A DNA stretch of 64,000 bases from Marinobacter litoralis (GCF_003336705.1 NZ_QMDL01000001.1:248001-312000), one strand, 5' to 3'. Shown: positions 6,723 through 15,339, counted from the first letter of the stretch. Numbers and translations are program-made. The notes: generated by a model from the letters alone, not told the origin.

Positions 6723-8291
6723 TTATTGGACAGACGACTTAGGGTTGTCATCCGCCGATTGAGACAAGGCCAGCCCCACAGGGGGCCGGTAATGCAACGA
6801 ATGCAGAACTCGATCAAGTACCGCCCCGCCATTCCAGGCCGGGTCGTTGTTTACCATGCCAACCACAGCCCACGTAGTATCGTTATTGTCCCGGGCAAAT
6901 CCGGCAATTGAGCGAACATCCTGCAAGTAGCCGGTTTTGATTCGCCCTTCACCTTTCAACCCGGTGTTGCGCAACCTCCGCGCCATGGTGCCGTCCATCG
7001 CGATGATGGGCATTGAAGTCATTAAATCCGACGCGTAGGGGCTGTTCCAGGCATGAAGCAGAATCTGCGCCCCTTGCCGGGCTGAAATTCGACCGTGGCG
7101 GGTAAGGCCGGCACCATTGTCGATCACCATGCCGTTTGTGTTTACTCCCTTTTCTTCAAGCCATTCGTAGATTGCGCGGATGCCCGCGACCCGGTCGTCC
7201 TGCTCATCGTCTTTTCGGAGTTCAGCGCCGATGGTGAGCAATAATTGCCGAGCCATCACGTTGCTGCTCCATTTATTGATGTCGCGCACCATCGTCACCA
7301 AATCGGGTGACGTAGAGCGCATCACAAGGCGGGCATTTTTCGGCGTTTCTTCAAACCGGTCTCCACCATGAATAACAACGTCTAGCTCGGAGAACAACGA
7401 ACGAAGCGTGGAGGCAGAATAGCGGTCATGGGGAAGCAATGACATATAGCTCGTAGCCCGGCACCCTTGCGGCAGTTCGCCGGTCACCTTTACCGTTACT
7501 TTCTGGTTGTTGTGAAACACCGGTTGCCACTTGAAGTTTCTGCGGGAAGGGCAGGGGCCCTCGGCCACGGCTGTTATCCGGTTATCGATTGTGACGTCGT
7601 TTAAATTGGGGGTGACCCAAGCTTGAGTGCCACGTTCGTCGGCTCTTACTTGCAGGTGGAGCAAGTTGAAATTGGTGAGGTAGCCGGAGGGCTCCACCAA
7701 GAAAGGCGCGTGTGGATTGTTGCCATTGTCATGAAAGACCGGAAGCCCACCATCAATTTCGAAATAGCTGCCATCCAGCACAAGATCCCCGGTGACTTGG
7801 CGAATGCCCATGTCTTTGAGTTCTCGGAGCGTGCTCCATAGGCGCTCAAGGTTAAGCTTGGGATCTCCGCCAAAGCGAACGTATAAATCGCCTTCGAGGG
7901 TGTCTCCCACCATTGCACCATCAGTCAGGAAGTCAGTGTTCCAGTGGTGCGTAGGGCCCAGGAGTTCCAGTGCCGCATAGGTGGTTACCAGCTTCATGAT
8001 TGAGCCCGGGCTCATGAGTTGGTCAGCGTTTACATACTGCTCAATGCCCGGGCCGTTTAGAGGTATGGCGGCAACGCTCAACGCTTCATCGCTATTCAGG
8101 GATTTCTCGGCGTAGGCACGAATTTCCGACGCCCACAGGCGGGAATTAGAAACGGCTTCGTTGGTGTTACCGCTTTCAGCGAGGGCAGGCGCGGCCAGCG
8201 TGCTGAGCACGGCCACCGCCGCCAGCAGGTTTTTCTGTGTGGATCGTACCCTTTGCAGGTGTTTTTTAGCCTGTGTGTGCAGCCGCTGCAT
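6723..8291 (-). CDS. dacB: D-alanyl-D-alanine carboxypeptidase/endopeptidase (PBP4 type)
   Basis: A 522-residue class C penicillin-binding protein. A Sec signal peptide (hydrophobic core about residues 20-38, cleavage near ALA-ES) sends it to the periplasm. The three active-site motifs are visible: SIMK at 97-100, SSN in KWSSNVMARQ, and KTG in RIKTGYLQD. It trims or cleaves peptidoglycan stem peptides. The insert between the first two motifs has the length expected of PBP4. It is divergent from the GST-like gene at 8543 across a 251-base region with an unusual palindrome. Confidence 0.93.
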   Translation of the reverse strand: MQRLHTQAKKHLQRVRSTQKNLLAAVAVLSTLAAPALAESGNTNEAVSNSRLWASEIRAYAEKSLNSDEALSVAAIPLNGPGIEQYVNADQLMSPGSIMKLVTTYAALELLGPTHHWNTDFLTDGAMVGDTLEGDLYVRFGGDPKLNLERLWSTLRELKDMGIRQVTGDLVLDGSYFEIDGGLPVFHDNGNNPHAPFLVEPSGYLTNFNLLHLQVRADERGTQAWVTPNLNDVTIDNRITAVAEGPCPSRRNFKWQPVFHNNQKVTVKVTGELPQGCRATSYMSLLPHDRYSASTLRSLFSELDVVIHGGDRFEETPKNARLVMRSTSPDLVTMVRDINKWSSNVMARQLLLTIGAELRKDDEQDDRVAGIRAIYEWLEEKGVNTNGMVIDNGAGLTRHGRISARQGAQILLHAWNSPYASDLMTSMPIIAMDGTMARRLRNTGLKGEGRIKTGYLQDVRSIAGFARDNNDTTWAVVGMVNNDPAWNGGAVLDRVLHSLHYRPPVGLALSQSADDNPKSSVQ

Positions 8292-8361
8292 ACCCTGAAC
8301 CCGTGATTGGCATTTTTTCTAACCATAGCTTATTCGGCTTATTTCTACTATGCAGAAACAT

Positions 8362-8394
8362 TACACATGACGTTAAAAAATGACGTTATGTGTA
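8362..8394. promoter_or_regulatory. Imperfect palindrome with repeated ATGACGTTA
   Basis: TACACATGACGT (8362-8373) pairs with ACGTTATGTGTA (8383-8394) with one mismatch, and ATGACGTTA occurs twice in direct orientation (8368-8376 and 8380-8388) with a 12-base period. A second palindrome, CGTCATT (8492-8498) with AATGACG (8507-8513), lies nearer the 8543 start. Four ATGACG half-sites in one divergent promoter region suggest a regulator-binding site. The regulator is unknown. Confidence 0.45.
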
Positions 8395-8542
8395 TTGTTT
8401 CTGAAGGTTTTTGTTCAATGGGGTGGCAACGTTTTGTTAATCAGTAGGTTACAGTGGGCTGCGGTCATGGCGACAGGGCCAATGGTTGAAGCGTCATTTG
8501 TGTGACAATGACGAACCCCTTCGTTTTCTATAGGAATACACC

Positions 8543-9313
8543 ATGCTTCGAGCTCTCAAACATTCCGTTAACGTGTTGGAATCGGTTGCAACGTCTTCAT
8601 TCTCGGCCTGGCGAGGGTGCTTAGTTGTGAAACCGGCTGTTCAGCCGCAAAAGCCCTTGGTTTTATACGACATCGAAGCTTGTCCATACTGCCGAAAGGT
8701 GCGTGAAGTATTCACAGCGCTTCATTTGGATGTGGACATACGGCCATGCCCTAAAGGCGGCCAAGTGTTTAGGCGTGAGGCTGAGATGCTGGGCGGCAAG
8801 CAACAATTTCCGTTGCTGGTAGATCCGAATACAGACCAGGTAATGTATGAGTCAGAACAGATTATCGAATATCTGTTTAGTCAGTACGGTGGCTGTTCAG
8901 TGCCCGGTTACTATGAGACAAAAGCGGGGCAGTTCGTTTGGGGAGCGGCGGCTTCAGCGAGCAGTGAGCTGAGGGGTATGCGGGTTGAACGTGCCAAGCG
9001 TCCGGAGCAGAGCCTGCACCTGTGGAGTTTTGAAGGCAGTCCGTTTTCACGGCTGGTCCGTGAAAAACTGTGCGAGTTCGAGCTTCCGTACACGTTACAC
9101 AACCTCGGTAAAGAGCACTGGACTGAATTCGGCCCTGCGTTCCAGCGCATCAAACCGGGCCCATACAAGCCGCAGCCCGGTGGAAAGCGCGACGCTTTTT
9201 TCCAAGAACACGGTCGGGTTCAGGTGCCGTATCTGGAAGATCCGAACACCGGTGTGAAACTGTTCGAGTCTAAGCAGATCGTCGATTATTTAGAAAAAGA
9301 ATACGCCCTCTAA
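8543..9313 (+). CDS. Protein with two tandem GST N-terminal/glutaredoxin-like domains
   Basis: A 256-residue protein with two thioredoxin-fold GST-N domains. The first (about 38-115) carries a glutaredoxin-type CPYC at residues 47-50. The second (about 158-255) has GSPFS at 165-169, where Ser replaces the redox Cys. Both end with the SEQIIEYL / SKQIVDYL signature of GST-N domains, and no GST C-terminal helical domain is present. Homologues of this architecture occur in proteobacteria and plants. The role is likely glutathione-dependent redox chemistry, but the substrate is unknown. Residues 1-30 are not an obvious signal peptide. Confidence 0.82.
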   Translation: MLRALKHSVNVLESVATSSFSAWRGCLVVKPAVQPQKPLVLYDIEACPYCRKVREVFTALHLDVDIRPCPKGGQVFRREAEMLGGKQQFPLLVDPNTDQVMYESEQIIEYLFSQYGGCSVPGYYETKAGQFVWGAAASASSELRGMRVERAKRPEQSLHLWSFEGSPFSRLVREKLCEFELPYTLHNLGKEHWTEFGPAFQRIKPGPYKPQPGGKRDAFFQEHGRVQVPYLEDPNTGVKLFESKQIVDYLEKEYAL

Positions 9314-9402
9314 GCCCATGGATTAAGCTGGCTTCGGGGTAGTATTTCCGCCCCGAGCCGGTATGATCAGCGCGGTTATTTCAGCTGCTTTGGGAGAATG
9401 TG

Positions 9403-9816
9403 ATGTATACAGGTCGGTGCTTGTGTGGCGATGTTCGTTTTGAGTATGAAGGCGCCCTTGGCCCGATTTCTCTGTGCCATTGCAGTCAATGCCGGAGGGC
9501 TCATGGCAGTGCTTTCTCGGCCAGTGCGCCGGTACAGAAAGTGCGTTTTCGGTATGTGGCCGGCGAAGAGCAGGTTACAGAGTATGAATCCCGGCCGGGC
9601 AAGTATCGTGCGTTCTGTAGCCGTTGTGGCAGTCACCTTTATAGCAGGCTGGATGCCATTTCGGGGATTCTTCGTTTGCGGATCGGTGTGATCAACGAGC
9701 CGATTGCGGCCAAGCCGGCCCGTCATATCTATGTCGGCTCAAAAGCGGAGTGGTTCGATATTACCGATGAGCTGCCCCAGTATGAAAAAACGGAACGCAC
9801 GAACGATCCGTTTTGA
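9403..9816 (+). CDS. GFA-family protein (glutathione-dependent formaldehyde-activating-like)
   Basis: A 137-residue GFA/CENP-V fold protein with the zinc-binding cysteine pattern CLCGDVRF, CHCSQCRRAHGSAF and CSRCGSHLYS. These bind the structural and catalytic zinc ions in this family. The ATG at 9403 has GGGAG six bases upstream; a GTG directly before it (9400) is an alternative. The GFA name comes from one enzyme that reacts formaldehyde with glutathione. Most members have no proven substrate, so the specific reaction here is unknown. Confidence 0.85.
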   Translation: MYTGRCLCGDVRFEYEGALGPISLCHCSQCRRAHGSAFSASAPVQKVRFRYVAGEEQVTEYESRPGKYRAFCSRCGSHLYSRLDAISGILRLRIGVINEPIAAKPARHIYVGSKAEWFDITDELPQYEKTERTNDPF

Positions 9817-9850
9817 ACGCAACGCCCCCGGATGTTCTGCTTGCCAATCT

Positions 9851-9871
9851 AAATGACATTGATTATCATTT
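9851..9871. promoter_or_regulatory. Fur box
   Basis: AAATGA (9851-9856) and TCATTT (9866-9871) form a perfect inverted pair. The core TGACATTGATTATCA (9854-9868) matches the 7-1-7 Fur consensus TGATAATNATTATCA at 12 of 14 specified positions. It lies 38 bases upstream of the 29-codon frame at 9907, so that gene should be repressed when iron is plentiful. Confidence 0.75.
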
Positions 9872-9906
9872 GTCTTGTGAGGTAAGGGCTAACTAAGGGG
9901 GGCAAT

Positions 9907-9996
9907 ATGCAGCAGGAAGCGTTAGAAGGTATCAAACTGGCCGTGTGTGCCGTGGCATTGGCCGTGTTCGCCGTTGCTGTTATGGCGCTCCTCTAA
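9907..9996 (+). CDS. 29-residue membrane peptide, probably iron-regulated
   Basis: A short frame beginning MQQEALEGIKLAV and ending in one hydrophobic helix (about residues 9-29, VAL/ALA-rich). The ribosome site AAGGGGGG at 9895-9902 is very strong and is spaced four bases from the ATG. A near-consensus Fur box lies directly upstream. The end overlaps the convergent yaiI-like gene by four bases. I do not recognise a family. It could be a small inner-membrane subunit that partners an iron-transport or iron-sparing protein encoded elsewhere. Confidence 0.6.
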   Translation: MQQEALEGIKLAVCAVALAVFAVAVMALL

Positions 9997-10451
9997 TTTG
10001 TTTTTCGAGCGTTTCGCTGTAACCAACGGTCCAGTTGGTTGGCAAACTCTTTGCGGTCCGCCTGGCCAAACGGCGCCGGGCCACCAGTGACTTGCCCCGC
10101 ATTCCGCATTTCTTCCATAAAGTTCCGCATCGCCAAGCGCTGGCGAATGTTCTCTTTCGTAAAAGCCTGTCCCCGTGGATTAAACACGGTCGCCCCCTTC
10201 TCGATGGCTTCCGCTGCCAGAGGGATATCTTGCGTGATGACCAGATCCCCTTTTGTCATCTGATCCATTATCTCGTTATCGGCAACGTCGAAGCCTTGCG
10301 GTACTTGGCGACGGCTGATGAATGGGCTTGGCGGCAGGGTAATCACATGGTTTGCAATGAAGGTCGTTTGAACCTTCCAACGGGTAGCTGCGCGGCAGAT
10401 GATTTCCCTGATGGGCACGGGGCAGGCGTCGGCATCGACCCAGATCGGCAT
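9993..10451 (-). CDS. YaiI/YqxD family (DUF188) protein
   Basis: A 152-residue protein starting MPIWVDADACPVP, the hallmark of the YaiI/YqxD family, with NRGQAFTKENIRQRL-like sequence in the middle (here NPRGQAFTKENIRQRL). The fold is PIN-like, with conserved Asp residues (DADACP, DQMTKGDLVITQDIPLA) suggesting metal-dependent nuclease activity, but the function is not established. The gene is complete and of normal length. Confidence 0.9.
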   Translation of the reverse strand: MPIWVDADACPVPIREIICRAATRWKVQTTFIANHVITLPPSPFISRRQVPQGFDVADNEIMDQMTKGDLVITQDIPLAAEAIEKGATVFNPRGQAFTKENIRQRLAMRNFMEEMRNAGQVTGGPAPFGQADRKEFANQLDRWLQRNARKTN

Positions 10452-10570
10452 TTCAGTGTCCTTTCGTTCATTGGCTAAAGCGGCAGTTTACCTGTTCTTG
10501 TGGCGGCTGCGAGAACAACTTTTCACGCAGTGTTATAATCTGCATCTCATCCCATTAACAGGAAATGATA

Positions 10571-10909
10571 ATGTCTCAACTGCCACCGTGCCCTAAGTGC
10601 AATTCTGAATTCACCTACGAAGACGGCGTTCAGCTGGTTTGCCCAGAGTGTGCTCACGAATGGACTGAGGCTGAACAAGCGGAAGCTGAAGCCGGAAAGG
10701 TGATTCGGGATTCCAACGGTAATGAACTTCAGGACGGTGATACGGTTACCGTGATCAAAGACCTTAAAGTGAAAGGTTCCAGCTCTGTTGTAAAAGTGGG
10801 TACCAAAGTGAAGAACATCCGTCTGGTTGAGGGTGATCACGATATCGACTGCAAGGTTGACGGCATCGGTCCGATGAAGTTGAAATCCGAGTTCGTCAAG
10901 AAAGCCTGA
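10571..10909 (+). CDS. yjdM: YjdM/PhnA zinc-ribbon protein
   Basis: A 112-residue protein with an N-terminal zinc ribbon (CPKC at 7-10, CPEC at 24-27) and the C-terminal PhnA domain ([22 protein letters not shown]... onward). The family was named for alkylphosphonate uptake, but that link is historical and the role is unclear. The start at 10571 is preferred over the in-frame ATG at 10565 because AGGA lies seven bases before it and only one base before the other. A hairpin follows at 10954. Confidence 0.9.
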   Translation: MSQLPPCPKCNSEFTYEDGVQLVCPECAHEWTEAEQAEAEAGKVIRDSNGNELQDGDTVTVIKDLKVKGSSSVVKVGTKVKNIRLVEGDHDIDCKVDGIGPMKLKSEFVKKA

Positions 10910-10953
10910 TTGCTCCCCCTCCATTTGATCTATTGCATCCCATCGTCTAAATA

Positions 10954-10985
10954 TTAAACAGGGTGTCGGCTGGCACTCTGTTTAA
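10954..10985 (+). terminator. Hairpin after yjdM
   Basis: TTAAACAG (10954-10961) pairs with CTGTTTAA (10978-10985), and the stem continues inward through GTG/CAC. It lies 45 bases after yjdM and about 120 bases before the dehydrogenase operon. Confidence 0.5.
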
Positions 10986-11105
10986 TCCCACAGCGTGCAA
11001 CCCACGCTAACAATAAGACGAAGACTCCAACACTGGAAGTGCCCGCCATAAGCAGGCATAGGTTCAGTCGGGCTGATATCGTACAGCCGGGGGCAGGAGG
11101 ATGGG

Positions 11106-12185
11106 ATGAAAGAACTCCATGAGTTTCATGTGGATAGCACACGCTATCTGGATGAGGATGGCAGGCCGCTCGGAGCCCTGCCTAGCCAATCCGGTAACAC
11201 AGATCGGGTTCTGGCTGCCTACCGCAATATGGTGCTGGCGCGCACCTTGGATTCCAAAGCAATTGCACTTCAACGTACCGGCAAATGCGGCACTTATCCT
11301 TCGGTCCTTGGGCACGAAGTAATCGGTACGGTCATTGGTCAGAGCATGGCCAAGACCGATGTCTTTGTTCCCTATTATCGTGATCAAGCTGCTCATCTTC
11401 TCCGAGGTGTGTCCCTGAAAGAATTGCTGCTGTATTGGGGCGGCGACGAGCGTGGGAGTGCGTGGCAAAACTGCCCTGAAGACCTACCCATTGCGGTTCC
11501 CATTGCCACCCAATGCGGTCATGCCGTGGGCGTTGCATCGGCGTTTCGGATTCGAGGTGAAGACAGGGCGGTTGTTTGCTGCATCGGCGACGGCGGCACG
11601 TCGAAAGGCGATTTCATGGAAAGCCTGAACCTTGCCGGGGCATGGCATTTACCCGTGGTCTTTGTTGTTATCAATAACCAATGGGCCATTTCGACGCCTC
11701 GCAGTTTGCAGAGTGGGGCAGAAACCATTGCTCAGAAAGCCATTGGTGCCGGTTTGCCCGGGCACATTGTTGATGGCAATGATTACTTCGCGTGTACCGA
11801 AGCTTTGGATAATGCCCTCAAACGCGCCCACGACGGCAAAGGGGCGACGGTTATTGAAGCCGTAACCTATAGGTTGGGTGATCACACCACCGCCGACGAT
11901 GCCACCCGTTACCGCAGCGCCGATGAGCTTAAGCAGGCGTGGGAAAAAGACGGAGTAAAGCGTTTGCAAAGCTGGTTGTTCAACAACGAACTCTGGAGCC
12001 CGGAGCAAGAAAAGGCTCTGCAGGCGGATGCCAAAAAAACCATCGATAAAGCCGTCGATGCCTACTTGGCAACCGAGGCCGAACCGCCCACCGCAATGCT
12101 CGATTATCTTTTTGAAACCCTCCCCGGTGCGCTCCAGGGGCAGCGTGAACAAATTGCCAACAAATATCGTGGAGGTCCGGCATGA
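11106..12185 (+). CDS. 2-oxoacid dehydrogenase E1 component, alpha subunit
   Basis: A 359-residue thiamine-diphosphate enzyme subunit. The cofactor motif begins GDGG at residue 161 and ends NN at 190-191, which is the standard spacing. The protein looks like the heterotetrameric (alpha2beta2) E1 of pyruvate or branched-chain 2-oxoacid dehydrogenases. With E1 beta it decarboxylates the 2-oxoacid and transfers the acyl group to the lipoyl arm of E2 encoded at 13186. AGGAGG precedes the start. It overlaps E1 beta by four bases (ATGA). No E3 gene follows, so the complex probably shares the cell's general lipoamide dehydrogenase. Pyruvate versus branched-chain substrate cannot be settled here. Confidence 0.9.
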   Translation: MKELHEFHVDSTRYLDEDGRPLGALPSQSGNTDRVLAAYRNMVLARTLDSKAIALQRTGKCGTYPSVLGHEVIGTVIGQSMAKTDVFVPYYRDQAAHLLRGVSLKELLLYWGGDERGSAWQNCPEDLPIAVPIATQCGHAVGVASAFRIRGEDRAVVCCIGDGGTSKGDFMESLNLAGAWHLPVVFVVINNQWAISTPRSLQSGAETIAQKAIGAGLPGHIVDGNDYFACTEALDNALKRAHDGKGATVIEAVTYRLGDHTTADDATRYRSADELKQAWEKDGVKRLQSWLFNNELWSPEQEKALQADAKKTIDKAVDAYLATEAEPPTAMLDYLFETLPGALQGQREQIANKYRGGPA

Positions 12186-13174
12186 AACAGTCAGACGTTC
12201 GTGATGTGACCTTGGTAGAAGCGGTCAACATGGCCTTGCATTGGGAAATGGCGCAAGACGAAAACGTGGTGGTGCTGGGGGAAGATATTGCGACGAATGG
12301 CGGGGTGTTCCGGGCAACCTTGGGCCTGAAAGACGCCTTTGGTTTCAAGCGAGTGATGGACACGCCGTTGGCTGAAAATCTGATTGCCGGCACAGCGATC
12401 GGCATGTCCACCCAGGGGTTGAAGCCGGTGGCGGAGTTCCAGTTTATGGGGTTTATCTATCCGGCGATGGAGCAGATCGTTTGCCACGCCAGCCGAATGC
12501 GCAACCGTACTCGCGGTCGGCTGCATTGTCCGCTGGTGTTCAGGGCCCCGTTTGGCGGAGGTATTCACGCCCCAGAGCACCACTCTGAAAGTACTGAAGC
12601 GTTGTTTGCCCATATTCCGGGGTTAAGAGTGGTGATTCCAAGCTCTCCCCAACGTGCCTATGGTCTTCTGTTGGCGGCAATTCGAGACCCCGATCCGGTC
12701 ATCTTCCTCGAGCCCAAGCGGATATATCGGGCTGTTACACAGAGCGTCCAGAACAATGGCGAGGCGCTGCCGCTGGATACCTGTTTTACCTTGCGGGAAG
12801 GCGATGATGTCACCCTGATTACCTGGGGTGCTTGCGTGATGGAAACCCTGAAAGCGGCGGATAAACTGGCGGAACAAGGGGTGGGGTGTGAGGTGATCGA
12901 CGTAGCGACCATCAGCCCATTGGACCGGGAAACGTTACTCTGCTCGGTGGCGAAAACAGGCAGGGCGGTGATCGTTCATGAAGCTTGCCGCAACGGGGGT
13001 GTTGGAGCCGAGATTGCTGCGTCCATTGCTGAATCCGCCTTTCTGGATTTACAGGCCCCGGTGATCAGAGTAACGGGATATGACACGGTAATGCCGTACT
13101 ACCGCAATGAGCAGAATTATCTGCCTCAGATGGAAGACATCGTGCACGCCGTTGAGCAGGTCATTGGGTTGTAG
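12182..13174 (+). CDS. 2-oxoacid dehydrogenase E1 component, beta subunit
   Basis: A 330-residue transketolase-like pyrimidine-binding plus C-terminal domain protein. It has VVLGEDIATNGGVFRAT near residue 30, DTPLAENLIAGTAIGMS, and FRAPFGGGIHAPEHHSE, all diagnostic of E1 beta subunits. It completes the ThDP active site at the interface with the alpha subunit. Its ATG lies inside the alpha stop (ATGA), indicating translational coupling, and E2 follows after 11 bases. Confidence 0.92.
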   Translation: MKQSDVRDVTLVEAVNMALHWEMAQDENVVVLGEDIATNGGVFRATLGLKDAFGFKRVMDTPLAENLIAGTAIGMSTQGLKPVAEFQFMGFIYPAMEQIVCHASRMRNRTRGRLHCPLVFRAPFGGGIHAPEHHSESTEALFAHIPGLRVVIPSSPQRAYGLLLAAIRDPDPVIFLEPKRIYRAVTQSVQNNGEALPLDTCFTLREGDDVTLITWGACVMETLKAADKLAEQGVGCEVIDVATISPLDRETLLCSVAKTGRAVIVHEACRNGGVGAEIAASIAESAFLDLQAPVIRVTGYDTVMPYYRNEQNYLPQMEDIVHAVEQVIGL

Positions 13175-13185
13175 GAGCGACAATA

Positions 13186-14310
13186 ATGAAAAATTTCAGA
13201 CTCCCAGATCTTGGTGAAGGCCTACCGGAAGCCGAAATCGTCGAATGGCATGTGAAGGTGGGCGATACCGTAGAAGTGGATCAGGTGTTGGTCAGTGTGG
13301 AAACCGCAAAAGCCATTGTGGAGGTGCCCTCCCCACAAGCGGGCGTGATTGCCAAGCTCTATGGTGAGGCAGGGGATATCATTCATACCGGTGAACCCTT
13401 GCTGGCCTACGAAGGTGAAGACGAAGACTCCGGAACGGTCGTCGGTAAGCTGGAATCCTCTGGTAAGGGCGAAGGGAAAGGCGCGCAGCAAGACACGTTC
13501 ATTGTTGGTGCTGCGGCATCCAGCAAACGCGCTCGGTCGAATCGTGCCACCCCGGGCGTTCGGGCACTGGCCCAACAGCTCGGGGTTAATCTGGAAAGCA
13601 TCAAAGGCAGCGGCCCCGGCGGTTTGATCACCAATGATGACGTATACAAACAAGCCAGCCACCAGAAGCAGCTGGGTGATGCGGAAGCCTTGCGAGGCAC
13701 TCGCCGCACCATGGCGAAGAACATGGCATTATCCCATGCTCAGGTGGTGCCCGTGTCGATTTTTGAAGATGTGGATGTGGGGAGCTGGAAAAAAGGGACC
13801 GACACCACCATGAGACTGGTTCAGGCGATTGGCAAAGCATGTGCCGCAGTTCCAGAACTCAACTGTTGGTTCGATGGCGACAACCTTAGCCGCCAACTGC
13901 TGAATGAAGTGCATGTGGGGATCGCCGTAGACACCCCGGAAGGCTTGTTTGTGCCCGTGCTCAGGGACGTGACGCACCGAAGCTTGAAAGACTTGAGGCA
14001 AGGATTGGAAAACCTCAGAGAGTCGGTCGCCTCCCGCAAAATTCCTCCTCAGGAAATGCAGGGCGCGACCATCACCTTGTCCAATTTTGGCACCATGACG
14101 GGGCAATACGCCAACCCCATTGTGAGCCCGCCACAAGTGGCGATTGTTGGTGCTGGCCGTATGCGGGACAAGGTTGTTCCCTATGACGGGGCTGCGACTA
14201 TTCGTCGCATTCTTCCCTTGTCGCTCACCTTTGATCATCGGGCGGCCACAGGCGGGGAAGCCTCGCGGTTCTTGGGTGCGCTGGTTGAGGCTTTGAGTAA
14301 AGCCAGCTGA
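13186..14310 (+). CDS. 2-oxoacid dehydrogenase E2 (dihydrolipoyl acyltransferase)
   Basis: A 374-residue E2 with one lipoyl domain (lipoylated Lys42 in ETAKA), one peripheral subunit-binding domain near 122-158 (ATPGVRALAQQLGV, GSGPGGLITNDDV), and the catalytic domain. The catalytic His351 is kept in FDHRAATGG, but the HxxxDG Asp is Thr355. The same change is common in a branched-chain-like E2 subclass, so it is probably functional. It uses the acyl group produced by the E1 subunits at 11106 and 12182. It is the last gene of the operon. Confidence 0.92.
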   Translation: MKNFRLPDLGEGLPEAEIVEWHVKVGDTVEVDQVLVSVETAKAIVEVPSPQAGVIAKLYGEAGDIIHTGEPLLAYEGEDEDSGTVVGKLESSGKGEGKGAQQDTFIVGAAASSKRARSNRATPGVRALAQQLGVNLESIKGSGPGGLITNDDVYKQASHQKQLGDAEALRGTRRTMAKNMALSHAQVVPVSIFEDVDVGSWKKGTDTTMRLVQAIGKACAAVPELNCWFDGDNLSRQLLNEVHVGIAVDTPEGLFVPVLRDVTHRSLKDLRQGLENLRESVASRKIPPQEMQGATITLSNFGTMTGQYANPIVSPPQVAIVGAGRMRDKVVPYDGAATIRRILPLSLTFDHRAATGGEASRFLGALVEALSKAS

Positions 14311-14419
14311 TAAACCTTCGGGCAGAGCCTCGCCCGTCGGTGTGCACGTCTTGCCAAATGTTCTGAAGGCAACAACACTAGGGGCACCAATAAAGTTACC
14401 TTCGACCGCGCGAGACGCC

Positions 14420-14938
14420 ATGATCCAACGGAATTCCCTGACAACCGCCTTTTTACTCTCCTGTTCCATTCTGACAACCCAGCCCGTGGTAGCCTGTCAA
14501 AAGCATCATGATGGGCACCATGCAAGCGGTGCCATCGAAGTTGAAAATGCCTGGAGTCGGCCGACACCGCCAGGCACGCCTATGGGAGTGGGCTACCTGA
14601 CGATCACCAATCACGGGGCTGAAGATGTGTTGCTGGTTGCGGCAGAAAGTTCGAGAGCCGGCCACGTTTCTATCCACGAAACCTCCATGCATGAAGGGAT
14701 GATGCGGATGCAGCCGCTAACTGCAGGCTTGGCGGTTCCTTCCGGCAGCACCGTGGAATTAAAGCCCGGCAGTTACCACCTGATGCTGGAGCAACTGAAA
14801 AAGCCCCTGATGGCAGGTGAAACGATTCCGGTCCAGCTGGATTTCGAGGGTGCCGAAGATGTTACCGTCGAGCTGGTCGTTCAGTCGTTAGATGCCAAGG
14901 TCATGGAGCACTCGCATCATTCAGAGATGGAACACTGA
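14420..14938 (+). CDS. Copper chaperone PCu(A)C-domain protein, periplasmic
   Basis: A 172-residue protein with a signal peptide (hydrophobic about residues 8-24) followed by a His-rich KHHDGHH segment and the PCu(A)C domain: ENAWSRPTPPGTPMGVGYLTI, HVSIHETSMHEGMMRMQPL and PGSYHLMLEQLKKPL, with the Met/His copper ligands present. It should bind Cu(I) in the periplasm and pass it to cytochrome oxidase CuA or similar. The C-terminal HSHHSEMEH tail is another likely metal site. The ATG at 14420 is chosen because it begins the signal peptide; a start at 14342 would add 26 atypical residues. Confidence 0.87.
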   Translation: MIQRNSLTTAFLLSCSILTTQPVVACQKHHDGHHASGAIEVENAWSRPTPPGTPMGVGYLTITNHGAEDVLLVAAESSRAGHVSIHETSMHEGMMRMQPLTAGLAVPSGSTVELKPGSYHLMLEQLKKPLMAGETIPVQLDFEGAEDVTVELVVQSLDAKVMEHSHHSEMEH

Positions 14939-14959
14939 GATAGAGGGAGCATATCGCTC

Positions 14960-15259
14960 TCAGGTATTAGCGCCTGATTGCGGAGCGTGAGCATCCGTAT
15001 GCCCCAGAGAATGCTCTGGGGCGATCTGATCGCGAACCAGTTGCTTCAGCTGTTTGATCTCTGGAAAGCCACCTTGCTCCTTGCGCGACCAGATTCGTGT
15101 GTCATTCACCCACACTTCAAAGATCCCGCCATCGCCCGGCTTAAGGGTTAGCTCATCAATCATCCCGTTGAAGGTGGTTAACAGTTCTTGAGCCATCCAG
15201 GATGAGCGCAAGAGCCAGTTGCAGCCGGTGCAATAGTGAAGCGTGACTCGCGTTGCCAT
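14960..15259 (-). CDS. SelW/Rdx-family redox protein (Cys form)
   Basis: A 99-residue thioredoxin-like protein of the SelT/SelW/SelH family. CTGC near residues 10-13 is the CxxC (CxxU in selenoproteins) motif after a beta strand, followed by RSSWMAQELL. The middle GGIFEVWVND and the GGFPEIKQLKQLVRDQI segment are typical. The role is probably thiol redox chemistry; partners are unknown. Confidence 0.85.
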   Translation of the reverse strand: MATRVTLHYCTGCNWLLRSSWMAQELLTTFNGMIDELTLKPGDGGIFEVWVNDTRIWSRKEQGGFPEIKQLKQLVRDQIAPEHSLGHTDAHAPQSGANT

Positions 15260-15339
15260 ACGGTAATACTTCCAGCAGGAATTAATGAGTTATTCATGCT
15301 ATCAAATAAAGAGACGGATTTCTTAGTGGAGGAGGCGTG

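Noticed and set aside
14936..14963. CTGAGA/TCTCAG hairpin between the copper chaperone and SelW-like genes
   Set aside because: The stem is short with competing pairings and no T-tract; too weak to call a terminator.
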